Shown here piece after piece: positions 42,343 through 51,155 of a stretch of DNA of 64,000 bases (the stretch's first letter is position 1; the number at the start of each line of letters is the position of its first letter). The position numbers were made by a program, and so were the translations under genes. Location of the stretch: the NCBI GenBank assembly GCA_963851245.1, contig CAWKOH010000002.1, positions 186,001 through 250,000 of the forward strand, in the 5' to 3' direction. Below the pieces are notes generated by a model that was given only the letters and a program-made list of their open reading frames with translations, made no database searches and had not been told where the DNA came from. The stretch is from CAWKOH01 sp963851245 (GTDB lineage Bacteria; Actinomycetota; Acidimicrobiia; Acidimicrobiales; Palsa-688).

Positions 42343-44079
42343 ATGAAGCTGACAGGAGCGCAAGCCCTAATCAAGAGCCTGGAGATGGAGCAGGTCGAAG
42401 TCGTTTTCGGACTGCCCGGCGGATGCATCCTGCCCGCGTACGATCCCATCCTCGACTCGCCGATCCGCCACATCCTGGTCCGACACGAGCAGGGGGCCGG
42501 TCACATGGCCGAAGGCTACGCCCACGTGACCGGCCGGCCCGGGGTGGCGATGGTGACGAGCGGCCCGGCCGCCACCAACCTGGTCACGCCGCTCTGCGAC
42601 GCCTACATGGACTCCGTGCCGATGATCGCCATCACGGGGCAGGTGAGCCGGCCCGTAATCGGAACCGACGGGTTCCAGGAGTGCGACACCGTCGGCATAA
42701 CCCGGTCGGTCACCAAACACAACGAGCTGATCATGGATCCCGACGACATACCTCTGTTGGTGCGCCAGGCGTTCCGGCTGGCCACCACGGGCCGGCCGGG
42801 TCCAGTGCTTCTCGACGTGCCGAAAGACGTCCTGCAAGCTCAGGCCGAGTGGTCGTGGCCGAGCGACGAGGCGGTCGCCTCCTCGCTGCCGGGCTACAAA
42901 CCGACCGCCAAGGGTCATCCCCGCATGATCAAGGAAGCGGCCCGGCTCATCGCGGAGGCCCGCCGGCCCGTCATCTACGCCGGTGGAGGAATCCTCAAGT
43001 CGCGAGCCGCCGAAGCCCTCCGGGCCCTGGCCGAGCGCACGGGCGCCCCGGTCGTCACCACCCTCATGGCCAGGGGAGCGTTCCCCGACGACCATCCGCT
43101 GTGCTTGGGGATGCCGGGCATGCACGGCAACTACACGGCCATCACTGCCATGCAGAAGGCCGACCTGTTGATCGCGCTGGGAACCCGTTTCGACGATCGG
43201 GTCACCGGCCGGGTCGGCGCCTTTGCGCCTGAGGCCAAGGTCATTCACGTCGACATCGACCCCGCCGAGCTCGGCAAGATCAGGCAACCCGAAGTTCCCA
43301 TCGTCGGCGACTGCCGCCAGGTCATCACCGAGATGGTGCGGGCACTGGAAGGCGTGGAGAGGGCGGACCTGCGCGAGTGGAAAAGCTGGATCTCCGGTTG
43401 GCAGGAGCGCTTCCCGCTCCACTACGACCCCCCCGAGGAGGGCGACGCCCTCAAACCTCAGTACGTCATGGAGGTCCTTCGCGACTCGGCCCCGGCCGGA
43501 ACCATCCTGGCGTCCGGGGTGGGCCAGCACCAGATGTGGGCCAGCCAGTACTGGCGTTTCAGCGAACCGTACACCTGGGTCAACTCGGGCGGGCTCGGCA
43601 CCATGGGCTTCTCGATCCCGGCCGCCATCGGAGCCAAAGTCGGCCGGCCCGATCGGACCGTGTGGGCTGTGGACGGTGACGGTTGCTTCCAGATGACGGC
43701 CCAGGAGCTGGTGACTGCCTCGAGCGAGCGCATCCCGATCAAGGTGGCCATCCTGAACAACGCCTATCTGGGCATGGTCCGCCAGTGGCAGGAGATGTTC
43801 TACGAGGAGCGCTACAGCGAGGTCTATCTATCGCCGGACCTCCCCGACTACGTCAAGTGGGCGGAGGCGATGGGCTGCGCCGGCTTCCGTGTGGAGTCGC
43901 CCGAGGAAGTGGAACCGATCATCGCCAAAGCCAACTCTATCGACGACCGGCCGGTCGTCATCGACTTTCGGACCGACGCCCGGGAGAAGGTGTTTCCGAT
44001 GGTGCCGGCCGGCGCTTCCAACGACGACGTGGTGGTGCACCCGGCTCAGAAGCCTGGTGGGGAAAGGTTGGTCCAGTAG
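42343..44079 (+). CDS. ilvB: acetolactate synthase large (catalytic) subunit
   Basis: ThDP enzyme making acetolactate or acetohydroxybutyrate, the first common step to Val, Leu and Ile. It is 578 residues. The catalytic Glu is in RHEQGAGHMAEGYAHVTGRPG. Also present are FQECDTVGITRSVTKHNE, the FAD-region GTRFDDRVTGRVGAFAP, and the ThDP motif VDGDGCFQMTAQELVTA ... NNAYLGMVRQWQ. ATG 42343 follows AGGACC. The stop TAG overlaps the ilvN GTG by one base (TAGTG). Expression is likely controlled by the attenuator immediately upstream. Confidence 0.96.
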   Translation: MKLTGAQALIKSLEMEQVEVVFGLPGGCILPAYDPILDSPIRHILVRHEQGAGHMAEGYAHVTGRPGVAMVTSGPAATNLVTPLCDAYMDSVPMIAITGQVSRPVIGTDGFQECDTVGITRSVTKHNELIMDPDDIPLLVRQAFRLATTGRPGPVLLDVPKDVLQAQAEWSWPSDEAVASSLPGYKPTAKGHPRMIKEAARLIAEARRPVIYAGGGILKSRAAEALRALAERTGAPVVTTLMARGAFPDDHPLCLGMPGMHGNYTAITAMQKADLLIALGTRFDDRVTGRVGAFAPEAKVIHVDIDPAELGKIRQPEVPIVGDCRQVITEMVRALEGVERADLREWKSWISGWQERFPLHYDPPEEGDALKPQYVMEVLRDSAPAGTILASGVGQHQMWASQYWRFSEPYTWVNSGGLGTMGFSIPAAIGAKVGRPDRTVWAVDGDGCFQMTAQELVTASSERIPIKVAILNNAYLGMVRQWQEMFYEERYSEVYLSPDLPDYVKWAEAMGCAGFRVESPEEVEPIIAKANSIDDRPVVIDFRTDAREKVFPMVPAGASNDDVVVHPAQKPGGERLVQ

Positions 44080-44612
44080 TGGCTTCCAGCCCTTCCCATC
44101 AGACGCTCTCGGTGCTGGTCGAGAATCGATCGGGAGTGCTGGCCCGGGTCAGCGGGATGTTCGCCAGGCGTGGCTTCAACATCATCTCCCTGGCGGTGGC
44201 ACCCACCGACGACGAGCGTTTCAGCCGTATCAACCTCGTCATCGACGTGGAAGAGACCTCCGTCGAGCAGATCACGAAGCAGCTCTTCAAGCTGGTCCAC
44301 GTATTAAAGATCTCGGAACTGCACGCCTCCGAGGCGGTCGAACGCGAGCTCCTCATGGCCACCGTAGAGGCTCCTGCTGACCAGAGAGGCCCCGTCATCG
44401 AACTGGTGGGGGTGTTTGAAGGAAAGATCGTCGACGTAGGGACAACCCACCTCACCCTGATGCTTGCCGGCGATCCTGAGAAGCTCGATGACTTCGAGGA
44501 TCTCTTGCGCCCCTACGGGATCACAGAACTGCAGCGAACCGGCCGGGTGGCGCTGCCCAAACTCGACAGAACCACCCCGCCGCGCTTGCGCGCCCAGGGA
44601 AAGGCAAGTTAG
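44079..44612 (+). CDS. ilvN: acetolactate synthase small (regulatory) subunit
   Basis: 177-residue ACT-domain subunit that confers valine feedback inhibition on IlvB. The N-terminal ACT domain reads LSVLVENRSGVLARVSGMFARRGFNIISLAV, and the C-terminal half (DQRGPVIELVGVFEGKIVDVG, LDDFEDLLRPYGITELQRTGRVAL) is typical. GTG 44079 overlaps the ilvB stop. A longer open frame back to 43683 lies inside ilvB and is not used. ilvC follows 9 bases after the stop. Confidence 0.94.
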   Translation: MASSPSHQTLSVLVENRSGVLARVSGMFARRGFNIISLAVAPTDDERFSRINLVIDVEETSVEQITKQLFKLVHVLKISELHASEAVERELLMATVEAPADQRGPVIELVGVFEGKIVDVGTTHLTLMLAGDPEKLDDFEDLLRPYGITELQRTGRVALPKLDRTTPPRLRAQGKAS

Positions 44613-44621
44613 GACATACAA

Positions 44622-45650
44622 ATGGCTGCGAAGGTCTACTACGAGAAGGATGCCGATCCCGGGCTGATCACGGGCCGGAAGGTCGCCATCATCGGCTACG
44701 GGTCGCAAGGGCACGCCCACGCCCTCAACCTGAGGGATTCGGGCGTCGACGTCCGGGTGGGTCTACGCGACGGCTCCACCTCGCGGGCCAAAGCCGAGGC
44801 CGCCGGTCTCCGGGTGACCTCTATAGCCGAGGCGGCCCGCGAGGCTGACGTCATCATGATCCTGGCCCCCGACACGGAGCAGCAGGCTACGTACCGGGCG
44901 GATATCGAGCCCAGTCTGAAGGCGGGAGACGCCATCTTCTTCGCCCACGGCTTCAACGTTCGCTTCGGCCTGATCTCCGCCCCCGACGGAGTCGACGTGG
45001 CCATGGTCGCGCCGAAGGGCCCCGGACACCTGGTGCGCCGCACCTATGAAGGCGGAGGCGGCGTTCCCGCCCTCGTGGCCGTAGCGCAGGACGCCACCGG
45101 GAAAGCCCACGACCTGGCGCTCTCCTACGCCAATGCCTTAGGCGCCACCCGGGCGGGCGTGCTCGAAACGACTTTCGCCGAGGAGACGGAGACCGACCTC
45201 TTTGGCGAACAGGTCGTCTTGTGCGGCGGCCTGACCTCCCTCATACAGGCCGGTTTCGAGACCCTGGTCGAGGCGGGCTACCAGCCCGAATCGGCCTACT
45301 TCGAATGTCTCCACGAGGTGAAGCTCATCGTCGACCTGATGTACGAGCACGGCATCGCCGGGATGCGCTACTCGATATCCGACACGGCCGAGTACGGGGA
45401 CCTCACCCGCGGCCCGCGTGTCATCAGTTCCGCCGTGCGGGAGGAGATGCGGACCATCCTGGACGAGATCCAATCGGGCCGGTTCGCTGACGAATGGATC
45501 GCCGAGAACCGGGCCGGCCGGCCCCGCTTCACCCAGCTCCGGGAGGAGGGGCGGGAGCATCCCATCGAGAAGGTCGGGGCCGAGCTGCGGGCCATGATGC
45601 CCTTCATCAACGCCGGGTCCACCCGGCCCCAGGACGTCAGCGGAGGGTAA
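44622..45650 (+). CDS. ilvC: ketol-acid reductoisomerase
   Basis: NADPH- and Mg-dependent isomeroreductase, the second step after IlvBN. It is 342 residues, the short class I form. The cofactor motif IIGYGSQGHAHALNLRDSGVDV is followed by a loop (VGLRDGSTSRAKA) with the Arg and Ser that bind NADPH. MVAPKGPGHLVRRTYEGGGGVP, ETDLFGEQVVLCGGLTSLIQAGFETLVEAGYQPESAYFE and YSISDTAEYGDLTRGPRV carry the metal ligands. It is the third gene of ilvBNC, 9 bases after ilvN. Confidence 0.96.
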   Translation: MAAKVYYEKDADPGLITGRKVAIIGYGSQGHAHALNLRDSGVDVRVGLRDGSTSRAKAEAAGLRVTSIAEAAREADVIMILAPDTEQQATYRADIEPSLKAGDAIFFAHGFNVRFGLISAPDGVDVAMVAPKGPGHLVRRTYEGGGGVPALVAVAQDATGKAHDLALSYANALGATRAGVLETTFAEETETDLFGEQVVLCGGLTSLIQAGFETLVEAGYQPESAYFECLHEVKLIVDLMYEHGIAGMRYSISDTAEYGDLTRGPRVISSAVREEMRTILDEIQSGRFADEWIAENRAGRPRFTQLREEGREHPIEKVGAELRAMMPFINAGSTRPQDVSGG

Positions 45651-45668
45651 AGCGCGTCCTACCGCGGG

Positions 45669-46814
45669 CTAGCGGCGGCTGTGGGCTCCGGCGGGTCGAT
45701 TACGCCGGCGCGTCACCAGGCCCACTATCAGCACGCCGGCGGCTATCGGGACCGCGGCGGCGCCCACCACCATCGCCGCGCCCGGCGCCCGGGACGAGCC
45801 GCCGCCGGGCCGCGGCTCAGCATCGGCGGCGGTGACCGACCCCGCTGACAGCAGCGGGTCGACGTAGCGCTGGTGCGGGAGCGTCGGGGGCGGCTGCGGC
45901 TCCACTACCGGGGGCAGTACCGGGGCGTCGGCCCGTTCCGCCCGCACGGGAGTGGCGAAACCGCGGTTCAGCAGGTCGGCGGCCGTCTGGTAGGAGGAGG
46001 CGCCGTTCAGCACGATGGCCAGCATCGTGCGGCCGCCCCGCTCGGCCTCCTCCGCGACGCAGAACCCGGCGGCGTCGGTGAGGCCGGTCTTGATCCCTAT
46101 CGCCCCCGGGTAGGTGTTGAGGAAGTAGAGGTTCTGGTTGAAGAGGCCGTACACCACGTTGCCCGGCCCCGTGAAGTCGAGCTTCTTCATCCCGACGATA
46201 CCCGCCAACTGAGGGTTGGCCATCAGGGCTCGGGCCGCGATGGCAATATCCCAGGCGCTCAAGCGGTTCCCGCCCTCGAACCCCTCGTTCCCGTCGAGCC
46301 CGGCCGGATCGCGGAGGACGGGGTTGTCTCGCATACCGAGCTGGGTCGCCGCCTCCTGCATGGTGACGGCGAACCCGCTCAAGGACCCGCTGACCCGTTG
46401 GGCGACCGCGTAGGCGGCATCGTTGGCCGAGAAGACGAGAAGAGCCTGAAGGGTGTCGTTCAGGGGCCAGTTCTGCCCGGCCTTCATGCCCACCTTGTCC
46501 GGCATGACGTTGGCGGCCAGGGGGGTCACGGGCACGAGCGCACCGGGCCGGAGCCAGCCCACCGCCACCAGGGCGGTGACCATCTTGGTCAGGCTGCCCG
46601 GCGGAAGAGGAGCATGGGCGTTCTGGGCGAAGAGCGTCCGGCCCGTATTCATGTCGATCAGCAGTTCCGCCCGGGCCGGGGGTGGGAGGGTGGTGGTCGT
46701 CGACGGTGGCGGAGTCGCTCCGGCCGGCCGGGCCGCGCCGAATGCCCCGATCGAGGCAACAAGGGCGCAAGCCAGGCCAGCGGCGACGCGGACATGGGCA
46801 CCCCGGGCGATCAT
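45669..46814 (-). CDS. dacA: D-alanyl-D-alanine carboxypeptidase (S11 family)
   Basis: 381-residue exported penicillin-binding protein that trims the terminal D-Ala of peptidoglycan stems. A signal peptide is visible (AAGLACALVASIGAFGAARPAGA), then a Thr/Pro linker. The three active-site motifs are S74-L-T-K77 in PPGSLTKMVTA, SAN in VFSANDAAYA, and KTG in IGIKTGLTDAAGFC. The C terminus has a Pro/Gly-rich stretch and a membrane segment (GAAMVVGAAAVPIAAGVLIVG) followed by Arg residues. Start ATG 46814 is chosen because the signal peptide begins there; the frame is open to 47066 but covers the divergent gene. Confidence 0.88.
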   Translation of the reverse strand: MIARGAHVRVAAGLACALVASIGAFGAARPAGATPPPSTTTTLPPPARAELLIDMNTGRTLFAQNAHAPLPPGSLTKMVTALVAVGWLRPGALVPVTPLAANVMPDKVGMKAGQNWPLNDTLQALLVFSANDAAYAVAQRVSGSLSGFAVTMQEAATQLGMRDNPVLRDPAGLDGNEGFEGGNRLSAWDIAIAARALMANPQLAGIVGMKKLDFTGPGNVVYGLFNQNLYFLNTYPGAIGIKTGLTDAAGFCVAEEAERGGRTMLAIVLNGASSYQTAADLLNRGFATPVRAERADAPVLPPVVEPQPPPTLPHQRYVDPLLSAGSVTAADAEPRPGGGSSRAPGAAMVVGAAAVPIAAGVLIVGLVTRRRNRPAGAHSRR

Positions 46815-46956
46815 CTGAGCATACTGACCCCGGCCGACCGCAGGGGGGCATGGGAGGCGGACGGGCGTTCCGGCCCGGTGGGTGGCCCGGCGGGCTGGGC
46901 GGGGCGGTACATTCTTGGGGAACAACGTTCGTGAAAGCCAGGACGGTGGGCAAATC

Positions 46957-48759
46957 GTGAGTTTCAAGGGGGGCCACGAGGAAGCATCCGGACTCAGTGT
47001 GCACCCAGCCCTTCCCACCCCGGCACAGGCGATGTCCGACCTGGGCCGGCGGGCGTCCTCGGGCATGCCCTTCTCCGAGCTGGCCGAGTACGCGGTCGGT
47101 CAGATTGCGCTGCAGTTCGGGGTTCCGTGCGTAGCCCTGATGGAGATCAAGGACGGCACGCTGGTTCCCGCGGCAACCTACGGGTGGCCCAGGGTGCTGC
47201 GGGCCGCCCTGAATGACGCAGAGCGGCCGGGCGCAGGTTTCAGTGTGACCTTCGCTCAGGCCTCGGTGGCCGGCGTCGAGCCGGATGCCGCTCTATCGAG
47301 TGAGTTGATCGTGAGGGGGCGATCGTGGGGAGTCCTGGCGACCCATGGACCGTCCGGATACGCGCCGCGATCCGACGATACGTTCCGGCTCGCAGTGGTG
47401 GCCCATTTCTTGTCGGCGGCCAAGGAGCGCGAGCTGGCCAACCAGGATCTTGAGTACTTCTCCCGGCACGATCCGCTCACCGGTTTGGCCAACAAGGCGT
47501 TGCTCCTCGAACACGTCGGCTCAGCGGTCGAAGATGCCCGGGCGAACGGTCGCTCGGTCGTAGTCGTGTATCTGGGCGTGGACAACTTCACGGCTCTAAA
47601 CGAGAGCCTGGGCCACACCATGGGGGACGCCCTGCTGGCCGACCTCGCCATCCGACTGAGCCAAGCCGTCCGGGCCGGCGATATGCCGGCCCGAGACGCC
47701 GGCGACCGCTTCGTGGTCCTGTGCCACGGGTTCTCCAGCGAAGCCGCCGCCGGAGCCGAGGCGGGCCGGTTGCGGCGGGCCCTCTCGGGGCAGTTCCGGT
47801 TGGGGGACCACACGGTGGGGGTGACCGTGTCGGCCGGATTCGCTCTCTCTCATCCGGGCTCAACCGCCGACGAGCTTCTTCGCGATGCGGACCTGGCGAT
47901 GTACCGCGCCAAGGAACAAGGCCGGAGCCAGATGGCCGTCGTCGAGGCCACGCTTCAGGAGCGGAGGGTGCGCCGCCTCGACATCGAGACGGAGTTGCGC
48001 CGGGCGATAGGCGACGGTGAGCTCATCGTCTACTACCAACCGGTCGTCGAGCTCGAGCGCCGGAACGTGATCGGAACGGAAGGCCTGGTCCGCTGGGTCC
48101 ACCCAACGCGAGGATTCATCCTGCCGGGCGAGTTCATCCCGGTGGCGGAGGACTCCAAGCTGATCATCCCTATCGGGGAATGGGTGCTGAACACCGCCTG
48201 CCGCGATGCGCGTTCGTGGGCCGAGCAGGCCTTGCGATCGGGGATGGCCTCGCCCGGTGTAGCCGTCAACCTGTCCGCCCGGCAGATCAACGAACCGGAA
48301 CTGGTGCGGAGGGTGAGCGCCGCCCTCGACAGCTCGGGGCTGGCACCCGAGCTCCTGACGCTCGAGATAACCGAGAGCGTGGTCATGACCGATGCCGCGG
48401 GTGCCGGCACGGTGCTTCGCAGATTGAAGGACCTCGGGGTGCGACTTAGTATCGACGACTTTGGCACCGGATACTCGTCCCTCAGCTATCTGAAGCGGTT
48501 CCCGGTGGACACTCTGAAGATCGACCGGTCGTTCGTGGACGGGCTCGGAGCCGACCCTGACGATTCGGTCATCGTCGGGGCGATCGTCCGCCTGGCTGAC
48601 GCCTTGGGATTGCAGACCATCGCCGAGGGCGTGGAGACTACGGTCCAGGCCGAGGAGCTCCTCCGGCTCGGATGCCCGTGCGGTCAGGGCTTTCTGTTTG
48701 CCCGGCCGGGACCGTCCGACGCCATCCTGTCCCGGCTAGAAGCCGAACCGAGCCAATAA
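46957..48759 (+). CDS. GAF-GGDEF-EAL protein, probable c-di-GMP phosphodiesterase
   Basis: 600 residues from GTG 46957, which follows GGTGGG. Residues about 25-155 look like a GAF-type sensor. A GGDEF domain follows (FSRHDPLTGLANKALLLEHV), but its signature is AGDRF (248-252), so diguanylate cyclase activity is probably lost. The EAL domain has YYQPVVEL, EGLVRW in place of EALxRW, LTLEITESV, SIDDFGTGYSSLSYLKRFPVDTLKIDRSFV, and IAEGVETTVQAEELLRLGC, so most phosphodiesterase residues are kept. The likely role is c-di-GMP hydrolysis or sensing. It is divergent from dacA and convergent with serC. Confidence 0.87.
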   Translation: MSFKGGHEEASGLSVHPALPTPAQAMSDLGRRASSGMPFSELAEYAVGQIALQFGVPCVALMEIKDGTLVPAATYGWPRVLRAALNDAERPGAGFSVTFAQASVAGVEPDAALSSELIVRGRSWGVLATHGPSGYAPRSDDTFRLAVVAHFLSAAKERELANQDLEYFSRHDPLTGLANKALLLEHVGSAVEDARANGRSVVVVYLGVDNFTALNESLGHTMGDALLADLAIRLSQAVRAGDMPARDAGDRFVVLCHGFSSEAAAGAEAGRLRRALSGQFRLGDHTVGVTVSAGFALSHPGSTADELLRDADLAMYRAKEQGRSQMAVVEATLQERRVRRLDIETELRRAIGDGELIVYYQPVVELERRNVIGTEGLVRWVHPTRGFILPGEFIPVAEDSKLIIPIGEWVLNTACRDARSWAEQALRSGMASPGVAVNLSARQINEPELVRRVSAALDSSGLAPELLTLEITESVVMTDAAGAGTVLRRLKDLGVRLSIDDFGTGYSSLSYLKRFPVDTLKIDRSFVDGLGADPDDSVIVGAIVRLADALGLQTIAEGVETTVQAEELLRLGCPCGQGFLFARPGPSDAILSRLEAEPSQ

Positions 48760-48809
48760 CCGTCCGCCGGCTACCGGTCGGACCTTTTCCCAACTCTTCT
48801 GTCCCAGAT

Positions 48810-49941
48810 TCAGAGGCGGGCGACCACATGGTCGATGCAACCGGTCAGGGCCTGCACGTCTTCGGGGTCGACAGCCGGGAACATGGCGATCCGCAACTGG
48901 TTGCGGCCGAGCTTCCGGTAGGGCTCCGTGTCGACAATGCCGTTGGCCCGCAGGACCTGGGCCACGGTGGCGGCGTCGATGGCGGGGTCGAAGTCGATGG
49001 TGCCGACCACGTTGCTGCGCTCGTCTGGTTTGGCCACGAACGGGGACGTATAGCTGGTGGACTCGGCCCACCCGTAAAGGGAGCGTGCCGAGCGCTCCGA
49101 CCGACCGGCCGAGAAATCCATCCCTCCCCCTTCCAGCATCCAGTCGAGTTGAGCGGAGAAAAGGACGAGCGTGGCGAGTGCAGGGGTGTTGTAGGTCTGG
49201 TTCAGACGGCTCTGCTCGATGGCGATGGTCAGATCCAGCGACGCCGGCATCCACCGTCCCGATCCGCGCAGGCGGGCGGCCCGCTCCAGCGCGGCGGGCG
49301 ACAGCACGGCCACCCACAACCCGCCATCGGAAGCGAAGCACTTCTGCGGCGCGAAATAGTAAGCGTCCACCTGGTCGGGGCTGAACCGCAGACCACCCGC
49401 ACCCGACGTGGCATCGACCGCCACCAACTGGCCCTCGCTTCCTTCTGGCCGCTGCAGAGGCATCATCACCCCGGTCGAGGTCTCGTTCTGGGTCAGGGCG
49501 TACAGATCTACCCCGGGAGAGCGGCTCGGCCAGGGATGAGTGCCGGCCGGCGCCTCGACCACCTCCGGGCGCCGCCAGGTGGGGCGCGGCCGCAGCCGCG
49601 GCCGAGAACTTGGATGAAAACTCACCAAAGGACAGGTGCTGGCTCGCCCGCTCGATGAGTCCAAAGGTGGCGATATCCCAGAAGACGGTTGTGCCGCCAT
49701 TGCCGAGCACCACTTCGTAGCCATCGGGAAGTGACCACAGCTCGGCCAGCCCGGTTCGGATCCGTCCGACGAGCGAGCGGACCGGGGTCTGCCGGTGGCT
49801 GGTTCCCATCAGGTTGCCCGCAACCGCGTCGAGGGCGGCTATGGCCTCGGGCCGGACCTTGGACGGGCCGGAGCCGAAGCGACCGTCCCGGGGCAGCAAC
49901 TCGGGGGGAATCCTGATATCCGTCGGAGTGGGTGTGGTCAC
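48810..49941 (-). CDS. serC: phosphoserine aminotransferase (one frameshift)
   Basis: PLP aminotransferase converting 3-phosphohydroxypyruvate to phosphoserine. From GTG 49941 the protein runs DIRIPPELLPRDGRFGSGPSKVRPEAI, NLMGTSHRQTPVRSLVGRIR and GNGGTTVFWDIA. It shifts frame near 49590 (one extra base in a C-rich stretch) and continues RPEVVEAPAGTHPW, ALTQNETSTGVM, VAVDATSGAGGL, and the PLP-lysine region YYFAPQKCFASDGGLW. Corrected length is about 376 residues, matching the actinobacterial SerC type. It is divergent from the aminotransferase gene, with starts 19 bases apart; serA follows that gene. Confidence 0.88.
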
Positions 49942-49960
49942 TGTGAAACTATGGCAGGCA

Positions 49961-51154
49961 ATGGCTCGTATCTCACATCGCATATCGGCCGTGTCGGAGT
50001 CCGCCACCCTCGCCATTGACGCCAAGGCCAAGGCCCTGAAGGCGGCGGGGGAGGACGTGATCGGCTACGGCGCGGGGGAGCCGGACTTCCCGACACCGCA
50101 GCACATAGTGGAGGCGGCAGTGGTGGCCTGCCGCGACCCCCGCAACCACAAGTACACGCCTGCCGGCGGTCTCCCGGAGCTCAAGGAGGCCATCTCGGCC
50201 AAGACCGAGCGCGACTCCGGCTACAGGGTGGCGCCGGCGCAGGTCCTCGTGACCAACGGCGGCAAGCAGGCCGTGGAGCAGACCTTTGCCACCCTTCTGG
50301 ATCCCGGTGACGAGGTCCTGGTCCCCGCACCGTTCTGGACCACCTACCCCGAGTCCATCCACCTGGCGGGCGGATCGGTGGTGGAGATCCCGACCACGTG
50401 GGAGTCCGGATTCCGCGTGACCGTGGAGCAGCTAGAAGCGGCCCGCACCGCCCGGACCAAGATCCTGCTGTTCGTTTCACCCTCCAACCCGACCGGTGCT
50501 GTGTACCGCCCGGAGGAGGTCGAGGCCATCGGCCGCTGGGCGGCACTGCACGGCATCTGGGTCGTCACCGACGAGATCTACGAGCACCTCGTGTACGGGG
50601 ACGCCCGGTTCAGCTCGATGCCGGTCCTGGTGCCCGACGTGGCCGATACCTGCGTGGTGATCAACGGGGTGGCCAAGACCTACGCCATGACCGGCTGGCG
50701 GGTGGGCTGGATGATCGGCCCTCCCGACGTCATCTCGGCGGCGGCCAACCTGCAGTCCCACTCGACCTCCAACGTCTGCAACGTGGCGCAGCGGGCGGCT
50801 CTGGCGGCGGTTAGCGGCGATCTCTCGGCCGTCGCCGAGATGAGGGCCACCTACGACCGGCGCCGCCGAACCATCGTCTCGATGCTCAACGAGATCCCCG
50901 GGATCCGCTGCCCGGAGCCGGAAGGCGCGTTCTACGCCTTCCCCAGCATGGAGGGGCTGCTGCGCCGGCCGTGGCAGGGCCGCACGGCATCCACCTCTAT
51001 GGAGCTGGCATCGCTGGTCCTCGACGAGGCCAAGGTGGCTTTTGTGCCCGGTGAAGCTTTCGGGGCGCCCGGCTATGGCCGGTTCTCTTACGCCTTGAGC
51101 GATGAGGCTCTGGTGGAGGGGATCACCCGCCTGGCCAAGCTCGTCGGGGGCTGA
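49961..51154 (+). CDS. pyridoxal-phosphate aspartate-type aminotransferase (class I)
   Basis: 397-residue class I aminotransferase of the aspartate/prephenate Igamma type. Features include ISAVSESATLAIDAKAKALKAAGEDVIGYGAGEPDFPTP, KYTPAGGLPELKEAI, NGGKQAVEQTF, SPSNPTGAVY, VVTDEIYEHLVY, the PLP lysine in NGVAKTYAMTGWRVGW, and an Arg in GRFSYALS for the substrate carboxylate. It probably makes aspartate from oxaloacetate, but other acceptors are possible. ATG 49961 is used; an in-frame GTG at 49943 is an alternative. serA begins one base after its stop, so the two form an operon. Confidence 0.88.
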   Translation: MARISHRISAVSESATLAIDAKAKALKAAGEDVIGYGAGEPDFPTPQHIVEAAVVACRDPRNHKYTPAGGLPELKEAISAKTERDSGYRVAPAQVLVTNGGKQAVEQTFATLLDPGDEVLVPAPFWTTYPESIHLAGGSVVEIPTTWESGFRVTVEQLEAARTARTKILLFVSPSNPTGAVYRPEEVEAIGRWAALHGIWVVTDEIYEHLVYGDARFSSMPVLVPDVADTCVVINGVAKTYAMTGWRVGWMIGPPDVISAAANLQSHSTSNVCNVAQRAALAAVSGDLSAVAEMRATYDRRRRTIVSMLNEIPGIRCPEPEGAFYAFPSMEGLLRRPWQGRTASTSMELASLVLDEAKVAFVPGEAFGAPGYGRFSYALSDEALVEGITRLAKLVGG

Positions 51155-51155
51155 C

